This document shows, in pieces, positions 6,168 to 13,438 of a stretch of 22,990 nt of DNA. This DNA is from an uncultured Clostridia bacterium (lineage in GTDB: Bacteria > Bacillota > Clostridia > Christensenellales > CAG-138). The DNA lies in assembly GCA_934633695.1 (NCBI GenBank), contig CAKTYT010000020.1, forward strand, positions 1 through 22,990. The letters are read 5' to 3'. The notes below the pieces were generated by a model, which was given only the letters and a program-made list of their open reading frames with translations, was not told the origin of the DNA and did not search any database. The first letter of the stretch is position 1. Every line of letters starts with the position of its first letter. Both the position numbers and the translations under genes were made by a program.

Positions 6168-6205
6168 AAAACGACGCGGCCGTCATTGGTCACGTCGTTT
6201 TTTCA
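6168..6205. terminator. Bidirectional terminator between thiT and the frameshifted membrane gene
   Basis: AAAACGACG (6168-6176) pairs with CGTCGTTTT (6193-6201), with a further inner stem of four pairs. A T run follows on the plus strand, and the A run at the 5' side gives T's on the minus strand. It fits the convergent genes on either side. A smaller hairpin (6130-6148, CTGCTGC/GCAGCAG) lies just before it. Confidence 0.85.
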
Positions 6206-6230
6206 AGCAGGAAAATGCAACGAAAATGTT

Positions 6231-6709
6231 TTATATCAAGATAACGATTAAGCCCACTATCGGAGCGAATGCAAGCCCGATTACCATGCCTCTTACGCTG
6301 GCCTTGAAGTGAAACCAAACGGCCGACTTCTCAAACGGACTTACTTTTGCTAATTTATAGAACTTATCGAATGACGCCATCAAAATGTCTACTACCAGAA
6401 AATCATACCAGTCAACGACAAGCCACAGCAGATAGGCAGTCAATGCAGCCTTTGGGAACGCAGTGATGCCATTGATGAACCGCAGAACAGAGGCAACTAC
6501 CGCAGCGAAAACAACGATCGATATTAATTTGCGAATTATGTCGCTTTTTTTGCCGGAGGTCTGTCCGAAACAATGTTTAAAGCACGCAGCTTATCCGTTA
6601 CGACCGGAGGATAATCGTTTACGAAAACTTCTCTCCGTCTTGCACATAAAATTTCCAACAGAATAGTAAACAAGATGCAGGCGATAACACACTCTATTGC
6701 GAAAACCAT
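6231..6709 (-). pseudogene. Small membrane protein gene split by a frameshift at an A7 run
   Basis: Two minus-strand frames make one coherent protein. Frame 1 starts at ATG 6709 with AAAGGAG seven bases upstream, encodes MVFAIECVIACILF and then NDYPPVV, and stops at 6536 after 57 codons. Frame 2 has no usable start upstream of a TTG at 6443, but is open from 6590 down to its stop at 6231. It encodes KKSDIIRKL, then LLWLVVDWYDFLVVDIL and WFHFKASVRGMVIGLAF. The frames meet at seven A's (6545-6551 in complement): a -1 shift on GCA AAA AAA joins them into a 159-aa protein with four membrane segments. The order NDYPP, LW-VDWYD-LVVD, WFHFK, G-x-A-PIVGLI resembles a widespread Firmicutes membrane family of unknown role. 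It could be a pseudogene, a sequencing error in the homopolymer, or programmed slippage. Confidence 0.75.
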
Positions 6710-6791
6710 AAATAAACTCCTTTCGACAATCCCGACCTAACGGTACATGAATAAACATTTTACATATATCTCTAGAAACGGACGACGAATC

Positions 6792-7727
6792 TTACTCTAG
6801 CCCGTATTTTTCAAACAATCTGCTCATATCGCCGTTTTGCTTCAAGTCATAAATGAACATGTTGGCAAGCTCCGCTATTGCCGGCGAATCAGAAGAAACT
6901 GCCACGCAGTATTCGATTTCACCGAAAGTTTCGGGGTATAGCTTAAAGCTGAACTCGGATGAATATTTTTTTATGAATACACCCGGAATCGAGGCGACAT
7001 CGATATGTCCGTTCTTCAGGGCGAGCAGCATATCGGGGTAGGAGGCAAATCCGACGGTGTTGAATGTAATCGCATCGGGCGGAAGCTCGACCGTCCGTTT
7101 CAGAAGCTTGTCAAGAAGACTCTTCTTCACCTTTGTTTCGTGAGAGGAAATATATCTTTGCAGTATCGATTCGGAAGACGTATTTTGAACATAGCCTATC
7201 TTAAGCTCATTAAGAGGTCTGTTTTCCACAGCACGTGTTATAACTGCATAGCAGGTGTCAGTGAAGTACGGGTAAGAATAAGAACAGCTTTTTTTCGCTC
7301 CGTTCTGCATGAGTGCAAACACGGCATCGACCGAACCGTCCGATAGCTTGTTGGAAGCGGTCTTATCGGATACGGTGACATACTCAATGGATACGCCGTC
7401 AGTGGAATCAGGGATGAGATAATCCGCAAACAGCCTTGCAAGCTCAATCTCGAAGCCAATGCCGTTCTCGGCAAAATTGGGAATATCGTCTCTGACGCCG
7501 ACCTTAAGCACTCCGGCTTCGCATATTTCACGTATTTCGGCGGTATTTCTCAGCTGCACCGTTGGCTTGAGTGCATTGGTTGCAAGAACAATCAAGAAAA
7601 GTCCGGCGATCGCAAAAAGTGCAATTCTGAACGGCTTTCCCTTTTCACCGCGGAGCGTTATATTCAGCTTGACGGGCTTAAGTTTCAACCCCAAAGACCG
7701 CCGATGCTTCATTCTTCTGTTAAACAT
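6792..7727 (-). CDS. Membrane-anchored family 3 solute-binding protein
   Basis: Extracytoplasmic binding protein of the amino-acid (PBPb/SBP family 3) type, 311 aa. A basic N-terminus (NRRMKHRRS) precedes one hydrophobic helix (about 34-51) with no lipobox, so it looks like a permanent anchor rather than a cleaved signal. The periplasmic-fold domain begins near residue 69 (GVLKVGVRDDIPNF, with IGFEIELARLFADYL following) and contains SYPYFTDTCYAVI and the closing SDSPAIAELANMFIYDL. The start at 7727 follows AAAGGA by seven bases; the longer frame from 7799 has no Shine-Dalgarno site and would include the promoter. No permease or ATPase gene is adjacent, so partners lie elsewhere or the protein senses rather than transports. 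The ligand is not deducible. Confidence 0.85.
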   Translation of the reverse strand: MFNRRMKHRRSLGLKLKPVKLNITLRGEKGKPFRIALFAIAGLFLIVLATNALKPTVQLRNTAEIREICEAGVLKVGVRDDIPNFAENGIGFEIELARLFADYLIPDSTDGVSIEYVTVSDKTASNKLSDGSVDAVFALMQNGAKKSCSYSYPYFTDTCYAVITRAVENRPLNELKIGYVQNTSSESILQRYISSHETKVKKSLLDKLLKRTVELPPDAITFNTVGFASYPDMLLALKNGHIDVASIPGVFIKKYSSEFSFKLYPETFGEIEYCVAVSSDSPAIAELANMFIYDLKQNGDMSRLFEKYGLE

Positions 7728-7759
7728 AGCTAAATCCTTTGCTTTTTGTGCATGCCCGA

Positions 7760-7775
7760 AGAGCAGTGCTGCTCT
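7760..7775. promoter_or_regulatory. Palindrome at the expected start site of the solute-binding gene
   Basis: AGAGCAG and CTGCTCT are perfect 7-bp arms around a central TG. The site begins one base downstream of the -10 box, so a bound protein would block initiation. Function is inferred from position only. Confidence 0.4.
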
Positions 7776-7776
7776 A

Positions 7777-7805
7777 ATTATATCAACTTCATGCGTCATT
7801 TACAA
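7777..7805 (-). promoter_or_regulatory. Promoter of the solute-binding protein gene
   Basis: Minus strand: TTGTAA (7805-7800), 17-base spacer, perfect TATAAT (7782-7777). The -35 box is a four-of-six match. Confidence 0.6.
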
Positions 7806-8213
7806 GCAAAAAGAGCTAAGTAAGCAGGCAGCAATGTTCGAAGGTGAGTTTTGCAGCTGCACATTCTTGTCAGCTTCCATGCAGTAAAGCGAAATTGAGC
7901 GAAAATTTCAGCTCTCTGAACATCAGTATCGTTGTGAAGCTTTTTAATGTCGGCATCGTCATAATATCGGCAGATTGCTTCGGCAGCAGGGCTTGGTTTG
8001 AACAAGCCTATCTTACCATAATGATGCAGTGTGCAGATACTGACTCAAGTAATGTCACTCACGCTTTTGACAGTTCTCATATGCACCGGCAGCTCTTGTC
8101 TGATTATCTGATTCCTGTAGACCATCGTGCTGCATCAGCGTTAATAAGGCTTTTAATGGATAAAAATGTACTATTAATTGACTCGGTCAAAAAAAGTGAA
8201 TGAGATGTTCGTG
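7806..8213. other. Intergenic region without a recognisable gene
   Basis: Roughly 400 bases lie between the divergent promoters. The open frames here (up to 119 codons) lack Shine-Dalgarno sites and recognisable motifs. A 69-codon minus frame (7796-8005) reads like ordinary soluble protein sequence and could be a gene remnant, but I cannot identify it. Confidence 0.4.
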
Positions 8214-8242
8214 TTGACAAGCTATTCGGGCTTTGCTATATT
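8214..8242 (+). promoter_or_regulatory. Promoter of the YitT-family gene
   Basis: Perfect TTGACA (8214-8219), 17-base spacer, TATATT (8237-8242). The GTG start follows 34 bases later. Confidence 0.85.
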
Positions 8243-8276
8243 AAGACCGGAGTATTCATTCAGGAGGAGATGTATT

Positions 8277-9164
8277 GTGTCTGAATCACCTAACAAGAAG
8301 CGTTGTTTTTTTCTCGGAGTGCGCGATTATGTTATCGTTGCACTCTGCACTTGCCTTATGGCTTTCAGTTACTATATTTTGATTGCCCCTAACCGCTTTG
8401 CCCCCGCCGGAATACTTGGTATTGCGACGATACTGCACAAGCTGTTTGCTTTTCAGGTCAGTACAGTGACTATGATAGCAAACATTCCGTTGCTCATTGC
8501 CTCGTTCTTGCTCATTAACCGCCAGTTCTCGCTTAAATCACTCGTGGCTACGGCGGTTTATGTCATTAGTCTCGCAGTTTTTGAAAAGCTTCCGCTAGAA
8601 AGATTTGTTTATCATACCGCAAACGGGACAAGTACGATACTGGCTCCGCTGGCAGGCGGCGTGATTTCGGGCTTTTGCTACGGTATGGTCCTCCGCTGCA
8701 ACGCCTGTACGGGCGGCACGGATCTGATCGGAGCATTGGTACACCGCTTTAAGCCTGAATACAATATGCTATGGATAATCTTTTCGATCAATGCGGCAGT
8801 TGCGGCTGTCTCGTACTTTGTCTATGATTATCAGCTTGAACCGGTCATACTGTGCCTTCTCTACTGTTTCACTTCGAGCAAGGTCGGTGATGCGATTATC
8901 CGAGGCGTTAAGGAGGCAGTCAAGTTTGAAATTATAACCGACAAACCGGAGGAGCTGTCTGAGGCACTCATGCAGGAACTCGACAGGGGCGTTACGCGTC
9001 TGTCAGCAGTCGGGGGCTTTACTAAAAATGACAAGACTCTGCTTATCTGCGTTATAGACAAGCATCAGATAATTAAGCTCCAAAACATTCTTCAGCGTTA
9101 CCCAGGTACTTTTGCGTACCTGACGAGCGTCAAGGAGACCGTAGGCAATTTCAAGAATTCATAA
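8277..9164 (+). CDS. YitT-family membrane protein (DUF161 + DUF2179)
   Basis: Integral membrane protein of 295 aa, unknown function. The N-terminal two thirds carry five or six hydrophobic segments. The family motif at the first membrane exit is present (SYYILIAPNRFAPAGILGIATIL), as is the CTGGTDLIG turn. The cytoplasmic C-terminus (about 210-290) is the DUF2179 domain, with RGVTRLSAVGGFTKNDKTLLI. The start is a GTG at 8277 preceded by AGGAGGAG. An ATG at 8270 is out of frame, and the frame's 33 extra upstream codons would read through the promoter. A terminator follows 16 bases after the stop, so it is a single-gene unit. Length and domain order are normal for the family. Confidence 0.9.
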   Translation: MSESPNKKRCFFLGVRDYVIVALCTCLMAFSYYILIAPNRFAPAGILGIATILHKLFAFQVSTVTMIANIPLLIASFLLINRQFSLKSLVATAVYVISLAVFEKLPLERFVYHTANGTSTILAPLAGGVISGFCYGMVLRCNACTGGTDLIGALVHRFKPEYNMLWIIFSINAAVAAVSYFVYDYQLEPVILCLLYCFTSSKVGDAIIRGVKEAVKFEIITDKPEELSEALMQELDRGVTRLSAVGGFTKNDKTLLICVIDKHQIIKLQNILQRYPGTFAYLTSVKETVGNFKNS

Positions 9165-9180
9165 GGACATGACTCTCTGA

Positions 9181-9207
9181 GGACCCGTTTGTAGCGGGTC
9201 TTTTTGT
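9181..9207 (+). terminator. Intrinsic terminator after the YitT gene
   Basis: GACCCG (9182-9187) and CGGGTC (9195-9200) form the stem, seven-base loop, followed by five T's. It separates this gene from rpoB. Confidence 0.88.
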
Positions 9208-9287
9208 TTGCGGAGTTGTCAGATAGAGAATTTTTGCAACGAAAGATTCCGTCACAAATATATTTTGGACGTTCGGGGATTGGGGAC

Positions 9288-9316
9288 TTGACTTTTTGAC
9301 ACCCGTGATTTACAAT
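9288..9316 (+). promoter_or_regulatory. Candidate rpoBC promoter
   Basis: TTGACT (9288-9293), 17-base spacer, TACAAT (9311-9316): one mismatch in each box. An overlapping TTGACA at 9296-9301 has no good -10 partner. Transcription from here would give a leader of about 220 bases. Confidence 0.6.
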
Positions 9317-9410
9317 GATTTACTGCATTAGTATGTGATAAAGTGCAGGATTATCGCGATTCGGCAAATTCGCAGTTGAAAAAGCTAATGTTTACATAAA
9401 AAACCGTTAT

Positions 9411-9544
9411 TTTTTGCAGTTTTTTCACTTAACTGCGGAGGTAGTGGGTACAAAACTGTGAAACTGTGGTGCAGCAGCACCTTCGGGGTCACTTAAGCAC
9501 AAAAAAGTTTTCCGCATTCAGCTGCGGAGGTTAGGGGTGAAACG
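9411..9544 (+). promoter_or_regulatory. Structured 5' leader of rpoB
   Basis: The leader holds several short hairpins: GCAGTT (9416-9421) with AACTGC (9431-9436); GGTGC (9468-9472) with GCACC (9477-9481); and TCCGCA (9511-9516) with TGCGGA (9523-9528). CTGCGGAGGT occurs twice, at 9433-9442 and 9522-9531, so TCCGCA could pair with either copy. The last hairpin ends inside GGAGG (9526-9530), which is 14 bases from the ATG. The working Shine-Dalgarno site may instead be AGGGGTGA (9533-9540). Control of rpoB by this leader is inference. Confidence 0.5.
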
Positions 9545-12500
9545 ATGTTACATAGTGTCAACGTGGGAAGAAAAACTCGCTGGAGCTTCTCCCGTATCAA
9601 TGAAATTCTCGATATGCCTGATCTTATCGAAGTTCAGAAGAATTCGTATCGTCAATTTATTGAAAAGGGTTTTGGCGAAGTCCTTGCAGATATCTCTCCC
9701 ATAAAGGATTTTTCCGAGCGATTGGTGCTGGAATTTGTCGGCTACAAAATCGATAAAGAGCATCCCAAGTACAGCGTTGCGGAGAGCAAGGATCGTGACG
9801 TCAATTATTCTGCGAAACTGATGGTCAACGTACGCCTTATCAATAAGGAAACGGGCGAAATAAAGAGCCAGGAAGTTTTCATGGGTGATTTCCCGCTCAT
9901 GACCGAACAGGGAACGTTCATTATCAATGGTGCGGAGAGGGTCATCGTCAGTCAGCTCGTTCGTTCACCCGGTGCTTACTATACTGAATCGGTCGATAAA
10001 GTCGGTCACAGGCTCTTCAGTTCGCAGGTCATTCCCAACAGAGGTGCTTGGCTTGAATATGAAACCGACAGCAACGAGATTCTTTACACGAAGATTGACC
10101 GTCAGCGTAAGATCCACATCACTACTCTCATGCGTGCACTGGGCTACAGCTCAAACGCTCAGATAATCGAAATGTTCGGTGAGGATGAGAGACTTCAGAA
10201 TACGCTCGAAAAAGATCAGACGACCGACACGGTTGAAGGTCTTATCGAAATTTATAAGCGCCAGCGTCCCGGCGAACCTCCCACCGAAGAAAGTGCAAGG
10301 AGTTTGCTTACTTCGCTGTTCTTTGATAGGCGTTATGATCTCGCCAGAGTCGGCAGATATAAAATTAACTATAAACTTGGCTTGAGCTCAAGGCTCAAGG
10401 GCCTTGAGGCGGCGGAGAATGTCATCGACCCCAACACGGGAGAAATTCTCGTTGAAGTGGGCGAAACCATTTCCGAAGAAAAAGCTCTCGAAATTGAAAA
10501 TGCAGGCGTCCTTGCGGTTTATGTCAACGCTGCCGATAAACGTGTGCGTGTAGTCGGCAACCAGTTTGTCGATGCTGCGAAATACCTTGATTTCGACCCC
10601 GAGGAAGTCGGCATAAACGAACACGTCTACTATCCCACACTCAAGGAGTTCCTCTCAAGGAAGGATGAAATGAGCGAGGACGAGTTCCGTGCCCTCCTCA
10701 GTGCAAATGCACTTGAACTTAGCCCAAGGCATATTATCCCTTCTGATATCGTAGCGTCGATCAGCTACCTCATCGGTCTTCCCTACGGCATCGGCACCTG
10801 TGATGACATAGATCATCTCGGCAACCGCCGTATCCGTTCCGTCGGCGAACTGCTTCAAAATCAGCTTAGAGTCGGACTTACGAGGCTTGAGAGAGTAGTC
10901 CGTGAGCGTATGTCCATTCAGGATTCCGACGCGGTTATGCCCAGCAACCTTATAAACATCCGTCCGGTAACGGCAGCAATTAAAGAGTTCTTTGGCTCAT
11001 CCCAGCTCTCCCAGTTCATGGATCAGACGAATCCTCTCGCGGAACTGACCCATAAACGCAGGCTCTCTGCTCTCGGTCCCGGCGGTTTGAACCGCGACCG
11101 TGCAACCTTCGAAGTCCGCGATGTTCACTATTCCCATTACGGCAGAATGTGTCCTATTGAGACTCCCGAAGGTCCCAACATCGGTCTTATCAATTCCCTT
11201 GCAACTTACGCAAGGATCAATGAGTACGGCTTTATCGAAGCTCCCTACCGCAAGGTCGATAAGGTCAACCATCGCATTCTTGATGAAATAGTCTATCTCA
11301 CTGCAACGAAGGAAAACGGTCTTATCGTTGCACAGGCGAACGAGCCCACCGTTACCGATGAAAACGGCAACGTATGGTTCGCAAAAGAGCGTGTCGTAGC
11401 CCGTCAGCTCGACCAGATTATTGAGGTTCGTGCAACCGATATTGACTACATGGATGTTTCGGCAAAGCAGCTTGTTTCCGTTGCAACGGCGATGATCCCG
11501 TTCCTTGAAAACGATGACGCTAACCGTGCACTCATGGGTTCGAACATGCAGCGTCAGGCTGTTCCCCTTCTCGTTACCCAAGAACCCGCAGTCGGTACCG
11601 GTATGGAATACAAGGCTGCATACGACAGCGGCGTTCTCGTGCTGAATGAAGAGGCAGGCACCGTTGTTTACGTCTCCGCCGACAAGGTCAGAGTCGAGTC
11701 CGATGCTACTCATAACATTAAAGAATATAAACTTATTAAATTTAAACGCTCCAATCAGGGTACCTGTATCAACCAGCGTCCGGTCGTCAGTATCGGCGAA
11801 CACCTTGAAAAGGGCGATATGATCGCCGATGGTGCCTCCACCAAGAACGGCGAAATTGCACTCGGCAAAAATATTCTCATAGGCTTCATGACATGGGAAG
11901 GCTACAACTATGAGGATGCGGTTCTCATCAGTGAGCAGCTCGTACGTGACGACGTTTACACTTCTCTCCACATTGAGGAACATGAGACTGAAGCACGAGA
12001 TACAAAGCTCGGTGATGAAGAAATTACCCGAGACATTCCCAATGTCGGCGAAGATGCACTCAAGGATCTTGACGAAAGGGGTATCATAAGGATCGGTGCA
12101 GAAGTCCGCTCGGGCGACATTCTCGTCGGCAAGGTCACTCCAAAGGGTGAAACGGAACTCAGCTCCGAAGAACGCCTGCTTCGTGCCATTTTCGGCGAAA
12201 AGGCACGCGAGGTCCGCGATACCTCTCTCCGAGTTCCCCACGGTGAAGGCGGTATAGTTGTCGAAGTTCGTGTTTTCACTCGTGAAAACAAGGATGAGCT
12301 CTCTCCCGGAGTTCACAAGCTCGTCAGGGTTTACATCGCTCAGAAGCGTAAGATCTCCGTCGGAGATAAGATGGCGGGCCGCCACGGCAATAAGGGTGTT
12401 ATTTCAAGAATTCTTCCCGAAGAGGATATGCCCTTCCTTCCCGACGGCACACCGCTCCAGATTGTCCTCAATCCCTTGGGCGTTCCCTCTCGTATGAACA

Positions 12501-13417
12501 TCGGGCAGATACTTGAGCTCCACCTCGGCAAGGCCGCTGTCAACCTCAAAATGAATCTCGCCACTCCCGTTCTCGATGGTGCGGGCGAAGACGATATCAA
12601 GATGCTCCTTGCAATGGCCAACAAGGAAAATACTCAGATGCAGGATCTTATGAAGATGACCGCCGGCGATGTCGTTGAGCTCATCAAGCGTGCGAATGAG
12701 GATCCGGAACTCTGCGAAAAGTTCCGTGATGCGTACAAGAATGAAGACGGTAAAACCGTTCTTTACGACGGCAGGAGCGGAGAACCCTTCGAAAATAGAG
12801 TTTCGGTCGGATACATGTACTACCTCAAGCTCCATCACCTTGTTGACGATAAGATTCACGCAAGGAGCACCGGTCCGTACTCCCTCGTCACTCAGCAGCC
12901 CCTCGGCGGTAAGGCACAGTTCGGCGGTCAGCGTTTCGGTGAGATGGAAGTTTGGGCACTGGAGGCATATGGTGCAGCGAATACCCTTCAGGAGATTCTT
13001 ACCGTCAAGAGCGATGATGTTGTCGGCAGGGTGAAGACTTACGAAGCTATTGTCAACGGTGACAATGTTCCCGAACCCGGTGTTCCCGAGAGCTTCAAGG
13101 TTCTTATTAAAGAACTTCAGTCACTTTGCCTCGACGTCAAGGTTCTCTCTGAGGATAAGCAGGAGATCAAGATTGGCGAAATGATTGATGACGATGAAAG
13201 CACCGGTCCCGATGTCAATATCAGCGGTTATGAGGATATGCCCGAACAACGCGGCGGTTCCGGAAATAACAGGGAGTCCATTGATTACGATATCGATGAA
13301 GACGATGACTTCTACGAAGAGGACGATAACGACAATGTTTTCGGCAACTTTGTCTTCGAGGACGAGGATGAAGATGAGGACGAAGACGATGGCTATGATA
13401 GCGGCATGGACGAATAA
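9545..13417 (+). CDS. rpoB: DNA-directed RNA polymerase subunit beta
   Basis: Catalytic-core subunit of RNA polymerase, 1290 aa. The N-terminal protrusion, the lobe with a clostridial-type insertion (about 290-390), and the fork region are all recognisable. The rifampicin-binding region (482-515) is wild type: FFGSSQLSQFMDQ, THKRR and SALGPGG, with Asp493, His503 and Ser508 at the positions of E. coli Asp516, His526 and Ser531. The C-terminal half holds the conserved GDKMAGRHGNKG and the GGQRFGEMEVWALEAYGA block. It ends in a strongly acidic tail: 24 of the last 43 residues are Asp or Glu. That tail plus the lobe insertion explain the length above the roughly 1190 aa of Bacillus. rpoC follows after 21 bases. 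Ribosomal protein genes rplJ/rplL, the usual upstream neighbours, are absent. Confidence 0.99.
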   Translation: MLHSVNVGRKTRWSFSRINEILDMPDLIEVQKNSYRQFIEKGFGEVLADISPIKDFSERLVLEFVGYKIDKEHPKYSVAESKDRDVNYSAKLMVNVRLINKETGEIKSQEVFMGDFPLMTEQGTFIINGAERVIVSQLVRSPGAYYTESVDKVGHRLFSSQVIPNRGAWLEYETDSNEILYTKIDRQRKIHITTLMRALGYSSNAQIIEMFGEDERLQNTLEKDQTTDTVEGLIEIYKRQRPGEPPTEESARSLLTSLFFDRRYDLARVGRYKINYKLGLSSRLKGLEAAENVIDPNTGEILVEVGETISEEKALEIENAGVLAVYVNAADKRVRVVGNQFVDAAKYLDFDPEEVGINEHVYYPTLKEFLSRKDEMSEDEFRALLSANALELSPRHIIPSDIVASISYLIGLPYGIGTCDDIDHLGNRRIRSVGELLQNQLRVGLTRLERVVRERMSIQDSDAVMPSNLINIRPVTAAIKEFFGSSQLSQFMDQTNPLAELTHKRRLSALGPGGLNRDRATFEVRDVHYSHYGRMCPIETPEGPNIGLINSLATYARINEYGFIEAPYRKVDKVNHRILDEIVYLTATKENGLIVAQANEPTVTDENGNVWFAKERVVARQLDQIIEVRATDIDYMDVSAKQLVSVATAMIPFLENDDANRALMGSNMQRQAVPLLVTQEPAVGTGMEYKAAYDSGVLVLNEEAGTVVYVSADKVRVESDATHNIKEYKLIKFKRSNQGTCINQRPVVSIGEHLEKGDMIADGASTKNGEIALGKNILIGFMTWEGYNYEDAVLISEQLVRDDVYTSLHIEEHETEARDTKLGDEEITRDIPNVGEDALKDLDERGIIRIGAEVRSGDILVGKVTPKGETELSSEERLLRAIFGEKAREVRDTSLRVPHGEGGIVVEVRVFTRENKDELSPGVHKLVRVYIAQKRKISVGDKMAGRHGNKGVISRILPEEDMPFLPDGTPLQIVLNPLGVPSRMNIGQILELHLGKAAVNLKMNLATPVLDGAGEDDIKMLLAMANKENTQMQDLMKMTAGDVVELIKRANEDPELCEKFRDAYKNEDGKTVLYDGRSGEPFENRVSVGYMYYLKLHHLVDDKIHARSTGPYSLVTQQPLGGKAQFGGQRFGEMEVWALEAYGAANTLQEILTVKSDDVVGRVKTYEAIVNGDNVPEPGVPESFKVLIKELQSLCLDVKVLSEDKQEIKIGEMIDDDESTGPDVNISGYEDMPEQRGGSGNNRESIDYDIDEDDDFYEEDDNDNVFGNFVFEDEDEDEDEDDGYDSGMDE

Positions 13418-13438
13418 CAGCGGAAGGGAGAAAAGAAA

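Noticed and set aside
7796..8005. 69-codon minus frame upstream of the solute-binding gene
   Set aside because: No Shine-Dalgarno site, no identifiable domain, and it runs through the promoter of the downstream gene; at most a remnant.
10985..11060. Possible rifampicin-resistance change in RpoB
   Set aside because: All the usual resistance positions (Gln, Asp493, His503, Ser508) carry the susceptible residues; Thr495 for Asn is a normal lineage difference.
10997..12385. A 462-codon open frame antisense to rpoB
   Set aside because: It lies wholly opposite conserved rpoB codons, has no ribosome-binding site or recognisable domain, and long antisense frames are a common by-product of codon bias.
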